This document shows, in pieces, positions 9,469 through 19,522 of a DNA stretch of 64,000 bases. How positions within the stretch are numbered: position 1 is the first letter of the stretch; the number at the start of each line of letters is the position of its first letter. Position numbers and translations under genes: made by a program. A model generated the notes under the pieces. That model saw only the letters and a list, made by a program, of their open reading frames with translations, did no database searches and was not told where the DNA came from. The stretch comes from Teredinibacter franksiae (GTDB lineage Bacteria > Pseudomonadota > Gammaproteobacteria > Pseudomonadales > Cellvibrionaceae): assembly GCF_014218805.1 (NCBI RefSeq), contig NZ_JACJUV010000005.1, forward strand, positions 1-64,000, written 5' to 3'.

Positions 9469-10887
9469 ATGGTAGCAAGGGGCCTTAAGGCTTGGACAGA
9501 AAAGCTCAGAAAACAGGATATGCCTGTTTTAGGCGATGTTATTGCTGAACTAAACGAGATTACCGGCGACGATGACGCCAATGTCAACCAATTAGCCGAG
9601 GTTATACTTCGCGACCCTCAGTTAACATCGCACGTTTTACGCGTCGCCAATAGTGTGCAGTATAACTATTCAAAGGCCCAAATAAATACCGTTAGCCGCG
9701 CAATCGTTTTGATTGGCCTAAAGGGTGTAAGAGCCATCTGTATATCCCTATTGGTTATGGACTCTCTATTGGGAGACCAACCCAAAGACCAACTCTTAAA
9801 GCTAATCGCTAGAGGCTTTCATGCCGCAACGCAAGCAAGAAACCTTATCCAAAAAACAGACGAAAAAGCAGCTGAGGAAGTATTTGTTGCAGCGCTTTTG
9901 TTTCACCTAGGTGAAATGGCCTTTTGGTCCACGGACGATGGAGACAAAAGCAACCCAGGCTTGGTGAGCGATGACCCGCGGACGCGCAAGGAAGCCATGG
10001 AGGATGAGCTGGGTACTACATTTAAAGCCATCACCCGAGAACTGGCAAAGCAGTGGAAACTGGGAGACACGCTGCAGGAATCGCTAAGTTCACGGGGGCC
10101 TAAAACCGATAAGGCCCGCGCCGTTGTTATTGGGGAACGGCTTAGCCGTGCCGCTCACTATGGCTGGAGTAGCCCACAAATTAAAAAGGTGCTTCGTGAG
10201 GTTATGGAGTACACCTCTTTTGATGCCGAAGGTGCGCTAACCATCGTGCGGGAAAGTGCCGATCAGGCAGCGGAAGTTGCACTCAATTATGGTGTTTCCG
10301 AAGCTTGCCCGCTGATCCCTTCTTCTCGAAAACTGGCAGCGGGCGAAACGATTAAACCTGTAAGCAAGATGCTTAAGGGCGATCCCAGTATTCAGCTGAG
10401 CATACTGCGAGAGCTATCGTCAGCCACCCAAGAAAGACTTGATGTGAACACCATTTTTCAAATGGTATTAGAGGGCATGCACAGAGGGGTTGGCCTTGAG
10501 CGTGTTTGCGTTGCACTCATCGAAAAGCATAAGCTTAAAGCGAAATACATGCTTGGCGAGGGCACAGAGCATTGGCGTAACAGTTTTTTGTTTGATATTG
10601 GCCCTTATACCGAAAACCTGTTTACCTATGTAATAGAGCGGGGCGGTGCACATTTTTTTAGCCACGAAATAATTTCTTCGAGCGCCCAGTTACTTAACCC
10701 GGAGGTCACTCGGATTATCGGTAAAATGCCTTCGTTTTTATCGGTGTTACAAATTGGCGAACGAAAGGTAGGGCTGTTCTACGCAGACCGCTGGACCTTT
10801 GGGGGCAAGCTTGACGAAGAACAATTTGAAAGTTTTAAACATTTCTCTAGTCAGGCGCAAATGAGCCTGACAATTCAAGCCAAATAA
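9469..10887 (+). CDS. HDOD-domain signalling protein with GAF-like C terminus
   Basis: Cytoplasmic regulatory protein of 472 residues. Residues about 18-230 carry an HDOD domain (MPVLGDVIAELNEI, LAEVILRDPQLTSHVLRVAN, then AIVLIGLKGVRAICIS), a helical fold related to HD hydrolases but lacking their catalytic HD pair. The C-terminal 170 residues (from RELSSATQERLDVNTIFQMV) look like a GAF-type sensor domain. HDOD proteins usually act in signalling, motility or c-di-GMP networks. The partner here is unknown. The start ATG 9469 has AGGG eight bases upstream. It is convergent with mltD, with only 28 bases between the stops. Confidence 0.82.
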   Translation: MVARGLKAWTEKLRKQDMPVLGDVIAELNEITGDDDANVNQLAEVILRDPQLTSHVLRVANSVQYNYSKAQINTVSRAIVLIGLKGVRAICISLLVMDSLLGDQPKDQLLKLIARGFHAATQARNLIQKTDEKAAEEVFVAALLFHLGEMAFWSTDDGDKSNPGLVSDDPRTRKEAMEDELGTTFKAITRELAKQWKLGDTLQESLSSRGPKTDKARAVVIGERLSRAAHYGWSSPQIKKVLREVMEYTSFDAEGALTIVRESADQAAEVALNYGVSEACPLIPSSRKLAAGETIKPVSKMLKGDPSIQLSILRELSSATQERLDVNTIFQMVLEGMHRGVGLERVCVALIEKHKLKAKYMLGEGTEHWRNSFLFDIGPYTENLFTYVIERGGAHFFSHEIISSSAQLLNPEVTRIIGKMPSFLSVLQIGERKVGLFYADRWTFGGKLDEEQFESFKHFSSQAQMSLTIQAK

Positions 10888-10915
10888 CCTTGCTTAGGCA
10901 CCAAATTATAGCGCA

Positions 10916-12565
10916 CTAATTTACGCGAGTTACGTCCACAAAGAGCGTTAGCGATTGACCCGGCTGCAGGTATTTTGACGAATTTATACCGTTCCAACGC
11001 AGTATATCGTTTACTTTCAACTGAAATTTATCGGCAATTCGATGAAGTGAGTCGCCCTGACGCACCCTATAGGACACTTTACGGATAACAGAGCTTCGTT
11101 GTGTGTTTGCACTTGCGAGGTCTTTACTGTTCGTCCAGATGGCCAGTTTCTGTCCACCGTATATTGGGTCGGCTGGCGCCATGTTATTCCAGCGCGCGAT
11201 TTTTTTTGTGGATACATTATAGCGCTGACCTATGGCCCACAGGCTTTCACCTTTTTGTACTCTATGATCAACCCGTGTACCTTTTTCCGTTTGTGCGCTA
11301 GCACTTTTGCGGTTATGCAGGCGCTGCTCTAGGCTCTGACTATAGTGACGAACATCGGCGGCAGCCACTGGTACCATTAGGGTATTTCCTGCTCGAATAA
11401 ACGAATTGTTCATATTATTTATCGATTTAAGCGAACGAATACTAATTTTATATTTAGCGGCAATAGTGGATAGTGAATCGCCATTGCGAATAGTGTAGCG
11501 CTCCCAGGTCACGCGGTTTTCGCGTGGGATTGCATTCAAATTTTCAATGAAGGACTGTTCGCGATCGATAGGCACCAATAATTTATGTGGGCCCTGAGGG
11601 TCAGTTGCCCAGCGATTAAAGGCAGGGTTAAGGTGATAGAGTACATCCATATCAACATTGGCAAGCTCGGCCGCTTGCGCAAGATCGATTTGGGCTTCGG
11701 TATCCACCTGGGCGAAGTAAGGCTGGTTCGGGATTGAATGTAAGTCTAAACCGTATTTCTCCGGCTCACCAATGAGCAGTGAAAGAGCGATCAGCTTTGG
11801 CACGTAGGCCTCGGTTTCCTTCGGTAGCTTTAAATTCCAGAAGTCTGTGGGCTTACCCTTGCGCTTATTTCTACGCATAGATTTAGATACATTGCCCGAA
11901 CCGCTGTTATATGAAGCAAGTGCGTGCATCCAGTCCCCACCAAAACGGGCATTTAGGTTCTCTAGGTAACGCAGTGCCGCATCCGTAGAGGCGGTAATGT
12001 CTCGGCGCCCGTCGTACCACCAGTTCTGTTTTAGGCCCATCATTTTCCCGGTGCCTGGGATAAATTGCCACATACCCGAAGCGCGACCATGGGAGTAGGC
12101 GAAGGGATCGAAGGCGCTTTCAACAATAGGTAGCAGGGCCAACTCCATTGGCAAATCACGTTTTTCGATTTCTTCTACAATATGAAACAAGTAGCGCTCG
12201 CCACGGCGTGCAACTCGGTTCATGTATTCTGGGTGCTTCGCATACCAATTAAGTTGTTGTTGAACGCGCTTATTCATGGGTTTGTCTAGCTGGTATCCGC
12301 TGCGAATACGCGTCCACAAATCCATCAATATCGGTTCCGGAAGGGCAGCGAACTCCTCTTCAGACAGGCTTTCGTCTTCCGGCGCCTGGAGTAAAAATGC
12401 GTGGCTCTGAGTGCTTGTGACGGCGTTCGGCGTACCTTCTGTGGCCGACGTCTTTAGATTGTAACAACCGGAAGTAAGCGAAAAAACAAATAAGAGTATG
12501 GCGAATTTTGTGAGGTTTACCGTGAATTGCTGGTAATTGGGTAGTGCCTTGATTGTGTTGAGCAT
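10916..12565 (-). CDS. mltD: Membrane-bound lytic murein transglycosylase D
   Basis: Cleaves glycan strands of peptidoglycan with formation of 1,6-anhydro-muramic ends, anchored in the outer membrane. The N terminus has a lipoprotein signal ending LTSGC. The transglycosylase (SLT) domain contains PIVESAFDP with the catalytic Glu near residue 149, then GMWQFIPGTGKMMGL and YNSGSGNV. Three LysM repeats follow in the last 200 residues (YTIRNGDSLSTIA, HRVQKGESLWAIG, YRVRQGDSLHRIA), which bind peptidoglycan. The length (549) is close to known MltD, which has two or more LysM units. It lies 123 bases downstream of gloB on the same strand, the arrangement found in many gammaproteobacteria. Confidence 0.95.
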   Translation of the reverse strand: MLNTIKALPNYQQFTVNLTKFAILLFVFSLTSGCYNLKTSATEGTPNAVTSTQSHAFLLQAPEDESLSEEEFAALPEPILMDLWTRIRSGYQLDKPMNKRVQQQLNWYAKHPEYMNRVARRGERYLFHIVEEIEKRDLPMELALLPIVESAFDPFAYSHGRASGMWQFIPGTGKMMGLKQNWWYDGRRDITASTDAALRYLENLNARFGGDWMHALASYNSGSGNVSKSMRRNKRKGKPTDFWNLKLPKETEAYVPKLIALSLLIGEPEKYGLDLHSIPNQPYFAQVDTEAQIDLAQAAELANVDMDVLYHLNPAFNRWATDPQGPHKLLVPIDREQSFIENLNAIPRENRVTWERYTIRNGDSLSTIAAKYKISIRSLKSINNMNNSFIRAGNTLMVPVAAADVRHYSQSLEQRLHNRKSASAQTEKGTRVDHRVQKGESLWAIGQRYNVSTKKIARWNNMAPADPIYGGQKLAIWTNSKDLASANTQRSSVIRKVSYRVRQGDSLHRIADKFQLKVNDILRWNGINSSKYLQPGQSLTLFVDVTRVN

Positions 12566-12688
12566 TAAAAGGTAAATCTCAGTTATGTTAAAACGTATCA
12601 GTTAAAGCGTGGCGCGGTAGTTTACCGGTGCCATCTGTGATTGCATAGCCTGCGGGATGGATTGCTGCATTCTGTTTGCTGGCACAGG

Positions 12689-13468
12689 TTAGTACGTATC
12701 CTTGTATTGCCGAAGCCGGGTAAATACCTCCAGTTCATTACTCAAATGCGTCGAAAAATGCTTTTCCACCGACGCTATAACCTCTTTGTCACCACAGCGC
12801 AAAAATGGGTTAATTTTTAACTCTAGCTCAAGAGTGGTTGGCAGGCTTGGTTCGTCTCGAGCACGCCGTTGTTCAACGAAAGCTGTGTACTCAGGTACGT
12901 CTCGGTTACTGGGCATAACAGCTGCAGCGAAAGCCAGGTTCGCCAGAGTGTATTCGTGCGTACAATAGATACGTGTGGATACCGGTAGTTCCGCAATAGT
13001 ATCAAGCGATGTTTTGAATTGCGCAGCCGTTCCGCCAAGTAGTCGCCCGCAACCCGCCGAGAATAAGGTGTCGCCGCAAAACAGGCTGACCTCATCGGCT
13101 TGCTGGAGAATGTAAGCGAAATGGATTTCGGTGTGACCGGGAATAGACATAACGCGCAGTGAAATCCCGTGTATAGGTGATACTAATTCACCGGCCTGCA
13201 GGGCATGGCTAACCTGAGGGATAGCGGGTGTGTCAGGCCCATAGACGGGGCACTGGTAGTATTCAGTCAGGCCATTAATACCATCGGTATGGTCCCAGTG
13301 CCGATGGGTAATGACTATGGCCCCAATGCGCTGCTGGTGCGCCTCCAAGTGGGCTATTACCGGTTGAACTTCACCAGGGTCTAGCACAACCACTTTATTG
13401 GAGTTTTGCTGTTCGAGCACCCAAACATAATTGTCACGGAGTATGGGGACTGCCTTAATTTCTACCAT
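12689..13468 (-). CDS. gloB: Hydroxyacylglutathione hydrolase (glyoxalase II)
   Basis: Hydrolyses S-lactoylglutathione to lactate and glutathione, the second step of methylglyoxal removal in the cytosol. It is a metallo-beta-lactamase fold protein with the binuclear metal motif THRHWDHTDG, a second ligand region PGHTEIHFAY, FCGDTLFSAGCGRLL and CTHEYTLAN. The C-terminal HHX-type domain is present (RRARDEPSLPTTL). Its 259 residues match the family. It is divergent from the methyltransferase gene, as in E. coli gloB/yafS. Confidence 0.95.
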   Translation of the reverse strand: MVEIKAVPILRDNYVWVLEQQNSNKVVVLDPGEVQPVIAHLEAHQQRIGAIVITHRHWDHTDGINGLTEYYQCPVYGPDTPAIPQVSHALQAGELVSPIHGISLRVMSIPGHTEIHFAYILQQADEVSLFCGDTLFSAGCGRLLGGTAAQFKTSLDTIAELPVSTRIYCTHEYTLANLAFAAAVMPSNRDVPEYTAFVEQRRARDEPSLPTTLELELKINPFLRCGDKEVIASVEKHFSTHLSNELEVFTRLRQYKDTY

Positions 13469-13618
13469 CTACACATTCGCTGTATCGCTGTTGCCTTAAC
13501 GCCCAAAACACGAGGGTATTTACCCGTATAGTAATTCCTTGTGTTCGGCGGTTGCCTGGTTCAGTATAATTCTTGAATATTCATGCACCGCCTTACTTTA
13601 GCCTTTAGATTAGCCATC

Positions 13619-14455
13619 ATGACTCCTCATAAGCGTGTTATTGCTCCGCTACATCAAACCATTGCCAATATCGCCGAGTGGTATGATACGCCACTTGGCA
13701 AGTGTGTACTTGCCGCTGAACAACAAGTGCTCAACGACGAACTGAGCTGCCTGTTTGGTTATCACCTGATGCAACTCAGTGTTCTTCCTCATCACCGGCT
13801 TTCTGAATCAAGCCGCATCAATCACTGCTTCACGCTAGCCCCCTCCGTAGTAGACGCTACCCGTGCCCGCGAGCAGCTGTGCGATGTACAGGGCCTCTCC
13901 GAGTTGGATGCCTTACCGCTAGCCGATGAATCTATCGATGTCACCATATTGCACCATGTCCTGGAGTTCTCCAGCAATCCGCATCAGGTGTTAAAAGAGG
14001 CGGCTAGAGTAACCGTTGCGCGAGGGCACATTGTTCTATTTGCCTTCAACCCTATTAGCGCTATGGGGTTGATGCAGTTGTGCTGCCAGTTTTTTAGCAA
14101 GCAAGCGATATGGCAGCGACGTCCGCTGCGCATTTCACGTATGCGCGATTGGTTAGAGTTTTTAGACTTCTCCTGCTTGGGCGTTCGCCACGTTTCGCAT
14201 AACCTTCCTATCAACAATGCGCGTTACCTTGGTCACAGTCAGTTTGCCGAACGTAGGATCAGTAATCGGTTGCCGCTTAGCAATGTATATTGCATAGTCG
14301 CGCGCAAAGACAAAGTCGGGCTTACCCCGATAAAACCCGCATGGGAAAATAGCCGGTTCTTGGGGGCTCAACCTCTACCGAAGCGATCGATGAGTTCACG
14401 CTCGCCAGAATCGGCTCTTATACTGCCCCTGCGTCGTAGAAACAGAATTAAATAA
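13619..14455 (+). CDS. SAM-dependent methyltransferase, YafS type
   Basis: Putative class I methyltransferase of about 278 residues. The region [24 protein letters not shown] is the usual post-I/motif II segment of methyltransferase-11 proteins, with [22 protein letters not shown] as motif III and beyond. The glycine-rich motif I is degenerate or missing, so the enzyme may be unusual or bind SAM poorly. An ATG exists at 13583, but ATG 13619 (MTPHKRV) gives a normal-looking N terminus. Its place between gloB and rnhA-dnaQ is the conserved position of YafS. The substrate is unknown. Confidence 0.75.
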   Translation: MTPHKRVIAPLHQTIANIAEWYDTPLGKCVLAAEQQVLNDELSCLFGYHLMQLSVLPHHRLSESSRINHCFTLAPSVVDATRAREQLCDVQGLSELDALPLADESIDVTILHHVLEFSSNPHQVLKEAARVTVARGHIVLFAFNPISAMGLMQLCCQFFSKQAIWQRRPLRISRMRDWLEFLDFSCLGVRHVSHNLPINNARYLGHSQFAERRISNRLPLSNVYCIVARKDKVGLTPIKPAWENSRFLGAQPLPKRSMSSRSPESALILPLRRRNRIK

Positions 14456-14468
14456 GGTATATAACTTC

Positions 14469-14900
14469 TTGAAAAAAATAGAATTATTCTCTGATGGCGC
14501 CTGTAAGGGTAACCCAGGCCCCGGGGGCTGGGGTGTACTGTTACGCCATGAAGGAAAAGAAAAAAGCTTGTACGGTGGCGAGGCACAAACCACCAATAAC
14601 CGCATGGAGCTACTCGCAGCCATTGAAGGCTTAGGCGCACTGAAAGAAACCTGCGAGGTTGTCCTAACTACAGACTCCCAGTACGTGAGAAAAGGCATTA
14701 CCGAGTGGATCACCAACTGGAAGCGAAATAACTGGCGCAATGCTGCGAAAAAACCGGTTGCCAACAAAGACCTGTGGCAGGCCCTTGATGAGCAAGCGCA
14801 AAGACATAAAATTACCTGGAAGTGGGTAAAAGGTCACAGCGGTCATCGCGAGAATGAAATAGCGGACCAATTGGCCAACAAAGGCATAGAGGACTTATAG
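14469..14900 (+). CDS. rnhA: Ribonuclease HI (TTG start)
   Basis: Cuts the RNA strand of RNA/DNA hybrids, removing R-loops and primers. The 143-residue protein has all four catalytic acids in context: D9 ([15 protein letters not shown]), E47 (NNRMELLA), D69 (TTDSQYV) and D133 (NEIADQLAN), and the HSGHRENE segment. The start codon is TTG at 14469: no ATG or GTG lies in frame upstream, and the beta-strand KKIELFSDG begins right after it, as in other RNases HI. It is followed immediately by dnaQ with no spacer. Confidence 0.96.
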   Translation: MKKIELFSDGACKGNPGPGGWGVLLRHEGKEKSLYGGEAQTTNNRMELLAAIEGLGALKETCEVVLTTDSQYVRKGITEWITNWKRNNWRNAAKKPVANKDLWQALDEQAQRHKITWKWVKGHSGHRENEIADQLANKGIEDL

Positions 14901-15614
14901 GTGAGGCAGGTCGTACTCGATACAGAAACAACCGGCCTCGAGCCGGAGCAAGGCCACAAAATCATTGAAATTGGTTGTGTAGAGTTAGTTAATCGTAAAT
15001 TGACGGGCCGCCACTACCACCAATACATCAAGCCAATGCGTGACATTGACGAAGGCGCAATGGAAGTTCACGGCATTACTAACGAAATGCTCGAAGACAA
15101 GCCGGTATTCGCGCAAGTCGCCGATGAGTTTCTGACCTTTATAGGCGATGCTGAACTGGTTATCCATAATGCCCCCTTTGATGTCGGCTTTTTGGATAAC
15201 GAGCTTAAATTGTTGAACCGTGGGCTTGCGTTAATCGCCGACCGGTGCGGCATACTCGATACCCTGGTGTACGCGCGGCGCAAACATCCTGGGCAAAAAA
15301 ATAATCTGGATGCCCTTTGCAAACGCTACATGGTCGACAACTCTCAACGAGACCTCCATGGGGCACTGTTAGATGCGGAGATTCTGGCCGACGTTTATCT
15401 GCTGATGACCGGCGGGCAAACCAATCTAGCGCTAGGGGGGAACCAGTCTGGTTCCGGTGATCAAGAAGGGGAAGACCAAATTGTACGGCTAGACGTATCC
15501 CGACCAGCACTCAAAGTGTTAGCCCCTAGTGAAGAGGAACTCTCTGCCCATAGAGAAAAGCTCAGCACAATAGACAAAGCCTCTGGTGGAAATTGTGTGT
15601 GGCTAAAAAGTTAG
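14901..15614 (+). CDS. dnaQ: DNA polymerase III epsilon subunit (GTG start)
   Basis: Proofreading 3'-5' exonuclease of the replicative polymerase. The Exo I motif DTETTG (D7, E9), Exo II region IHNAPFDVGFLDNEL and Exo III HGALLDAEILADVY are intact, making a DEDDh-type active site. The C-terminal tail (about residues 185-237) has the linker and segment used to bind the alpha subunit. The GTG start directly abuts the rnhA TAG, and the Shine-Dalgarno (GAGG) lies within the end of rnhA, so the two are coupled. Family length is about 240, here 237. Confidence 0.96.
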   Translation: MRQVVLDTETTGLEPEQGHKIIEIGCVELVNRKLTGRHYHQYIKPMRDIDEGAMEVHGITNEMLEDKPVFAQVADEFLTFIGDAELVIHNAPFDVGFLDNELKLLNRGLALIADRCGILDTLVYARRKHPGQKNNLDALCKRYMVDNSQRDLHGALLDAEILADVYLLMTGGQTNLALGGNQSGSGDQEGEDQIVRLDVSRPALKVLAPSEEELSAHREKLSTIDKASGGNCVWLKS

Positions 15615-15636
15615 ATACCAAAGCCAAATAAGAAAA

Positions 15637-15681
15637 TCCACACAATAAAAAAGGGCCCTCGGCCCTTTTTTATTGTGTGGA
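15637..15681. terminator. Bidirectional intrinsic terminator between dnaQ and nhaB
   Basis: A perfect 21-base inverted repeat (15637-15657 with 15661-15681) with a three-base loop. The GC core GGGCC is flanked by six A and six T, so it works as a T-tracted terminator in both directions for the two convergent genes. Confidence 0.93.
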
Positions 15682-15689
15682 GGAGCCCC

Positions 15690-17192
15690 TTATACCATTT
15701 GGTAAACCGCAATAAAGCCAACAATACCCAAAACAAAGGTATAGGGCACAGCCATAATCACCATACGGCCATAGGACAACCGAATAAGCGGCGCTAACGC
15801 TGATGTTAGCAAGAACAGGAATGCTGCTTGCCCGTTGGGTGTGGCAACACTGGGCAAATTGGTACCCGTATTAATCGCCACAGCTAAAAGGTCGAAATGC
15901 TCACGGGTGATGGTGCCGGCATCAAGCGCATCTTTAACTTCAGTTATATAGACGGTAGCCACAAATACGTTATCGCTAATCATCGACAAAAAACCATTTG
16001 CGGCAAAGAACATTGGGCCTTGCAGGTTCTCATCCAAATCTAGCAGCATATGGGTAATTGGCTGGAAAAGGTGCTGATCGTGTATAACCGCAACGATTGC
16101 AAAAAACACCACCAACAGAGCGGTGAAAGGCAGCGCCTCTTCGAATGCATGGCCTATGCGATGCTCATCAATTACACCATTAAAGGCTGTGAGCATAATG
16201 ATGACAGCTAACCCAATTAAGCCAACCTCAGCTACATGCAGCGCGAGGGCGACAACTAGAAATAGCGCACCAGCGGCCTGAATAATAAGCTCGCATTTTT
16301 CTCGGGTAGTGCGCTTCGCCGACTGCACCTTATCGAAATCCGTAAGAATTTTACGAACACTTTCTGGCAACTCCGAACCGTAACCAAAGAATTTAACCTT
16401 CTCTAAGACTCCGCAGGTAATGAGGCCAGCAACGAGGGTTGGCATAGATACAGGCGCCATTTTGAGGAAGAAAGTAATGAAATCCCAGCCGGCCTCCTCT
16501 GCAATCACCAGGTTTTGGGGCTCGCCAACTAGCGTACAGACACCACCCAAGGCCGTACCCACTGCGCCGTGCATAATTAAGCTACGCAGGAATGCTCGAA
16601 AAGCCTCTAAGTCTTGGCTATGGGTATCTTGGACATTACCGTCGTCTGAATGGTCATAGTCTCCACCTGATCCGTGGTGGCCTGATGCAAACCGGTGATA
16701 CACCCCATAAAAACCCACCGACACTGCAATCAACACCGCCGTCACCGTTAACGCATCGAGAAATGCTGATAAAACAGCCGAAACCAAGCAAAACAATAGC
16801 GATAACAAAACTTTCGAGCGAATACCCAGAAGGATTTTAGTGAATATAAACAGCAACAGGCTTTTCATAAAATAAATGCCTGCAACCATGAACATCAGTA
16901 GCAAAATCACTTCAAAGTTGGCTGCCGTTTCATGGAAAACGCTGTCTGGCGAGGTCATACCAATAGCTACAGCCTCGATAGCAAGCAGCCCGCCAGGCTG
17001 CAATGGATAGCATTTTAACGCCATCGCTAGCGTAAAGATGAACTCAAGCACCAACACCCAGCCCGCGAGAAAAGGGTTAATGGCGAAAAGTACCGGGTTA
17101 ATAATTAAGAAAGCAATAATGGTTTGCTTGTACCAAGTGCCGGATTGACCAAGAAAATTATCGGCGAAGGCGCTTAGAGTGTTTTGTGACAT
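15690..17192 (-). CDS. nhaB: Na+/H+ antiporter NhaB
   Basis: Inner-membrane sodium/proton antiporter for sodium and pH homeostasis, fitting a marine host. The 500 residues are rich in membrane helices. Recognisable NhaB stretches include [20 protein letters not shown] at the N terminus, [34 protein letters not shown] and [16 protein letters not shown]. It is slightly shorter than the E. coli protein but complete. AAGGA precedes the ATG at 17192. It is convergent with dnaQ. Confidence 0.95.
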   Translation of the reverse strand: MSQNTLSAFADNFLGQSGTWYKQTIIAFLIINPVLFAINPFLAGWVLVLEFIFTLAMALKCYPLQPGGLLAIEAVAIGMTSPDSVFHETAANFEVILLLMFMVAGIYFMKSLLLFIFTKILLGIRSKVLLSLLFCLVSAVLSAFLDALTVTAVLIAVSVGFYGVYHRFASGHHGSGGDYDHSDDGNVQDTHSQDLEAFRAFLRSLIMHGAVGTALGGVCTLVGEPQNLVIAEEAGWDFITFFLKMAPVSMPTLVAGLITCGVLEKVKFFGYGSELPESVRKILTDFDKVQSAKRTTREKCELIIQAAGALFLVVALALHVAEVGLIGLAVIIMLTAFNGVIDEHRIGHAFEEALPFTALLVVFFAIVAVIHDQHLFQPITHMLLDLDENLQGPMFFAANGFLSMISDNVFVATVYITEVKDALDAGTITREHFDLLAVAINTGTNLPSVATPNGQAAFLFLLTSALAPLIRLSYGRMVIMAVPYTFVLGIVGFIAVYQMV

Positions 17193-17791
17193 GAGGATAA
17201 ATCCTTAAAGATCAGCAGGTATGGATAAAACGTCTGATTTTAGGCTAAACAGAAATAAGGATAGACCATTCCGGCTATTAAAGCGTTTATAGGATTAAGT
17301 GTATTTCTGCTGCATCTGTTGGTATTACCACCAAAATCAGTACAAAAGCCGAGCATCTATAGCTAAAGCATAGGGTGATTTCACAGGGCCGCGTAAAATG
17401 AACTATCAACTAGTAAAATGCAAGCATTATCAGTCACTTAGAGTGAGCCAAACGTAAAGTTTTACCGAGCGAGTAGTGGTGCGAGTATTTGTGAAAACGG
17501 TAAAGGTTTAGACTTGGCGCCGTGCTCAGCCTGGGTGCCAGATAATAGCGTGTGACAAAATCGAGATTTTCTATTAAGGTTCGAAGGTAACTCTAAGAAA
17601 ATTAAAGACTTTTTGCCGATCCATATTATACTTAGATGGTCTTAGGGTATGGTCGCAGGCCGTTAACTTGTGCAAAGTATCGAGTAAATATTAAGTAATA
17701 TGGTTATTATCACCAGAATCGTAATAACCCAAGCGACAGGCGCTTGGGTTATTTGCCAAAAGTTAAATATACAGTTGAGGAAAGTTGTATT
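17193..17791. other. Intergenic region upstream of nhaB and fimL
   Basis: About 600 bases between two divergent genes. No coding frame looks real. It should hold both promoters. Just before fimL it contains two overlapping hairpins, listed separately. P. aeruginosa has a further gene between nhaB and fimL, as I recall; I see no trace of it here. Confidence 0.5.
17702..17753 (+). promoter_or_regulatory. Mutually exclusive hairpins in the fimL leader
   Basis: Hairpin A pairs 17702-17709 with 17722-17729 (8 of 8). Hairpin B pairs 17723-17735 with 17741-17753 (13 of 13, five-base loop). They share 17723-17729 and cannot form together. Hairpin B is not followed by a T tract, so it is not a standard terminator. 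The Shine-Dalgarno GAGG near 17777 is 20-odd bases downstream. Confidence 0.45.
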
Positions 17792-19522
17792 GTGAAGCGG
17801 TCAACGGATGCTGTGAATTTTCAATCGTTGAACATGGTGCGGGAAGAACTCGTCGCTACAATCGAGGAGTCTGCGCGCACCCTAGAAAACTTTGTTAATC
17901 AGCAAGAGGACACCAAAGCGCTACAAAGCTGCATAGATGGTATTCGCCAGATCGTCGGGATTTTACGGTTAATCCAGTTTAACGGCGCGTGCTTGTTAGC
18001 TGAAGAGCTTCTCGTTACTGCAAACGATATATCTCCAGGTAACAGCGGCCCAGAGTACGATAAGCGTTTAGTCGTTATTTCCAATACATTCTTTGTTTTA
18101 ACCAGATACTTAGAATACATTCAACAAGTTGAACGAAAAGTTCCTATCTTGTTGGTCGCTCAGATAAACGAATTAAGAAAGCTGCGTTCCGAGCCAGCCT
18201 TGACCGAATGTCACTTTTTTCATATAGACCTCGGCAAATCGCCACAGATACCGGCTTTCGATACGCTTGATACCCACGGTGAACCCTTTCAAAACACCGT
18301 GCGCCGCCTGCGTCAAATGTATCAAATTGGCTTACTCGGGCTGGTTCGGGAAAAACAACTAAAAAATTCTCTGGCCTTAATGCGAAGAGCGATGATTCGC
18401 ATGCAAAGATTAACGGGTACCAAGCCCCCCCTTGCACTGCTGTGGTGGATGGCGAATATAACCCTCGACGCAATGAATGCACAGGGCATGGCCATCCTTG
18501 AAACGCGAAAATTGCTCTTTAGCCGAATTGACCGTGTTTTACGTCAGGTACAAAATAACGGCGAAGCTGCATTAAACTCGGCGCCGCCGCGAGCGCTCCT
18601 AAAAGAACTGGTCTACCTTATAGCGCTCTCAGGAAAAGATTCCGACGATATCCGCACCATTCGCAGTAATTACGGTATAGAGTCTTTTGCTTATAGTGAC
18701 AAAGACCTTACCAATGAACGCGATGCACTCCACGGCCCAAGTGCTCATACCGTCATGTCACTGGCTAAAGTACTGCAATCCGAGCTTACCAACACCAAAA
18801 GAGTACTCGAAAGCGCCGCCCAAAGTGAATCTCAAAGAGTAGATGATATTGATGAATTTATAGCCAACCTGCATAAAATTGCCGAAATACTCGCAATTGT
18901 TGGCTTAACTTCGCCGAGCAATATTTTGCGCGAGGAAATTAAGCGAATTCAACTATGGAAAATGGCGGAAGATGGGCCTGATGGTTCGGAGCTTGCCGAC
19001 GTAGCCAATACCATGCTTTACCTCGACAGTGCCGTACTCGCACTTGAAAGCGCCAAGCTGTCCGATGAAAAACTCGCCGAAGCTAACAAAGTCGCCCAAC
19101 AGGAAATTGTAGCCTCAACTGAATTGTCAGAAGCAGGGCGCATTGTTATCGAGGAGTGTGAGGCGGGCCTTTCTTTAACAAAACGAGCTTTAACCTCCTT
19201 CTCGGACTCCAATTTTGATACTGGGCATATCCGTAACATCGCCAAAACACTCAACACTGTTCGTGGCGGCATGATTATGCTCAAAAAAGACCGCGCAGCC
19301 GATATTCTAGGGCAATGCGTTCGTTTTGTTGAGGACGTGCTAATGGATCCTGATCGCCCAGCTGCACTGAAAGAATTACTTGAAACCTTTGCCGATGCAG
19401 TGGTGGCCGTTGAATACTATTTAGACTCCGCCAGCATTAATTTAGAAATGGACGACACGGTTCTTAAAGTTGCCGAAGAAAGCCTAGAAGCGCTAGGGCA
19501 TGCAGTCTATGGAGACGATTAA
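17792..19522 (+). CDS. fimL: FimL-like protein (ChpA N-terminal paralogue)
   Basis: Twitching-motility regulator related to the N-terminal part of the ChpA kinase. In P. aeruginosa, FimL links the Chp system and FimV to adenylate cyclase. The 576-residue protein is all helical, with tandem Hpt-like segments (for example SLNMVREELVATIEESARTL and IRNIAKTLNTVRGGMIMLKK). None keeps the phospho-accepting HxxKG motif, as is the case in FimL. GTG 17792 is preferred because GAGGAAAG lies about eight bases upstream. The longer frame from TTG 17744 would start inside a hairpin. Overlap with nudC and proximity to nhaB match the Pseudomonas order. Confidence 0.82.
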   Translation: MKRSTDAVNFQSLNMVREELVATIEESARTLENFVNQQEDTKALQSCIDGIRQIVGILRLIQFNGACLLAEELLVTANDISPGNSGPEYDKRLVVISNTFFVLTRYLEYIQQVERKVPILLVAQINELRKLRSEPALTECHFFHIDLGKSPQIPAFDTLDTHGEPFQNTVRRLRQMYQIGLLGLVREKQLKNSLALMRRAMIRMQRLTGTKPPLALLWWMANITLDAMNAQGMAILETRKLLFSRIDRVLRQVQNNGEAALNSAPPRALLKELVYLIALSGKDSDDIRTIRSNYGIESFAYSDKDLTNERDALHGPSAHTVMSLAKVLQSELTNTKRVLESAAQSESQRVDDIDEFIANLHKIAEILAIVGLTSPSNILREEIKRIQLWKMAEDGPDGSELADVANTMLYLDSAVLALESAKLSDEKLAEANKVAQQEIVASTELSEAGRIVIEECEAGLSLTKRALTSFSDSNFDTGHIRNIAKTLNTVRGGMIMLKKDRAADILGQCVRFVEDVLMDPDRPAALKELLETFADAVVAVEYYLDSASINLEMDDTVLKVAEESLEALGHAVYGDD

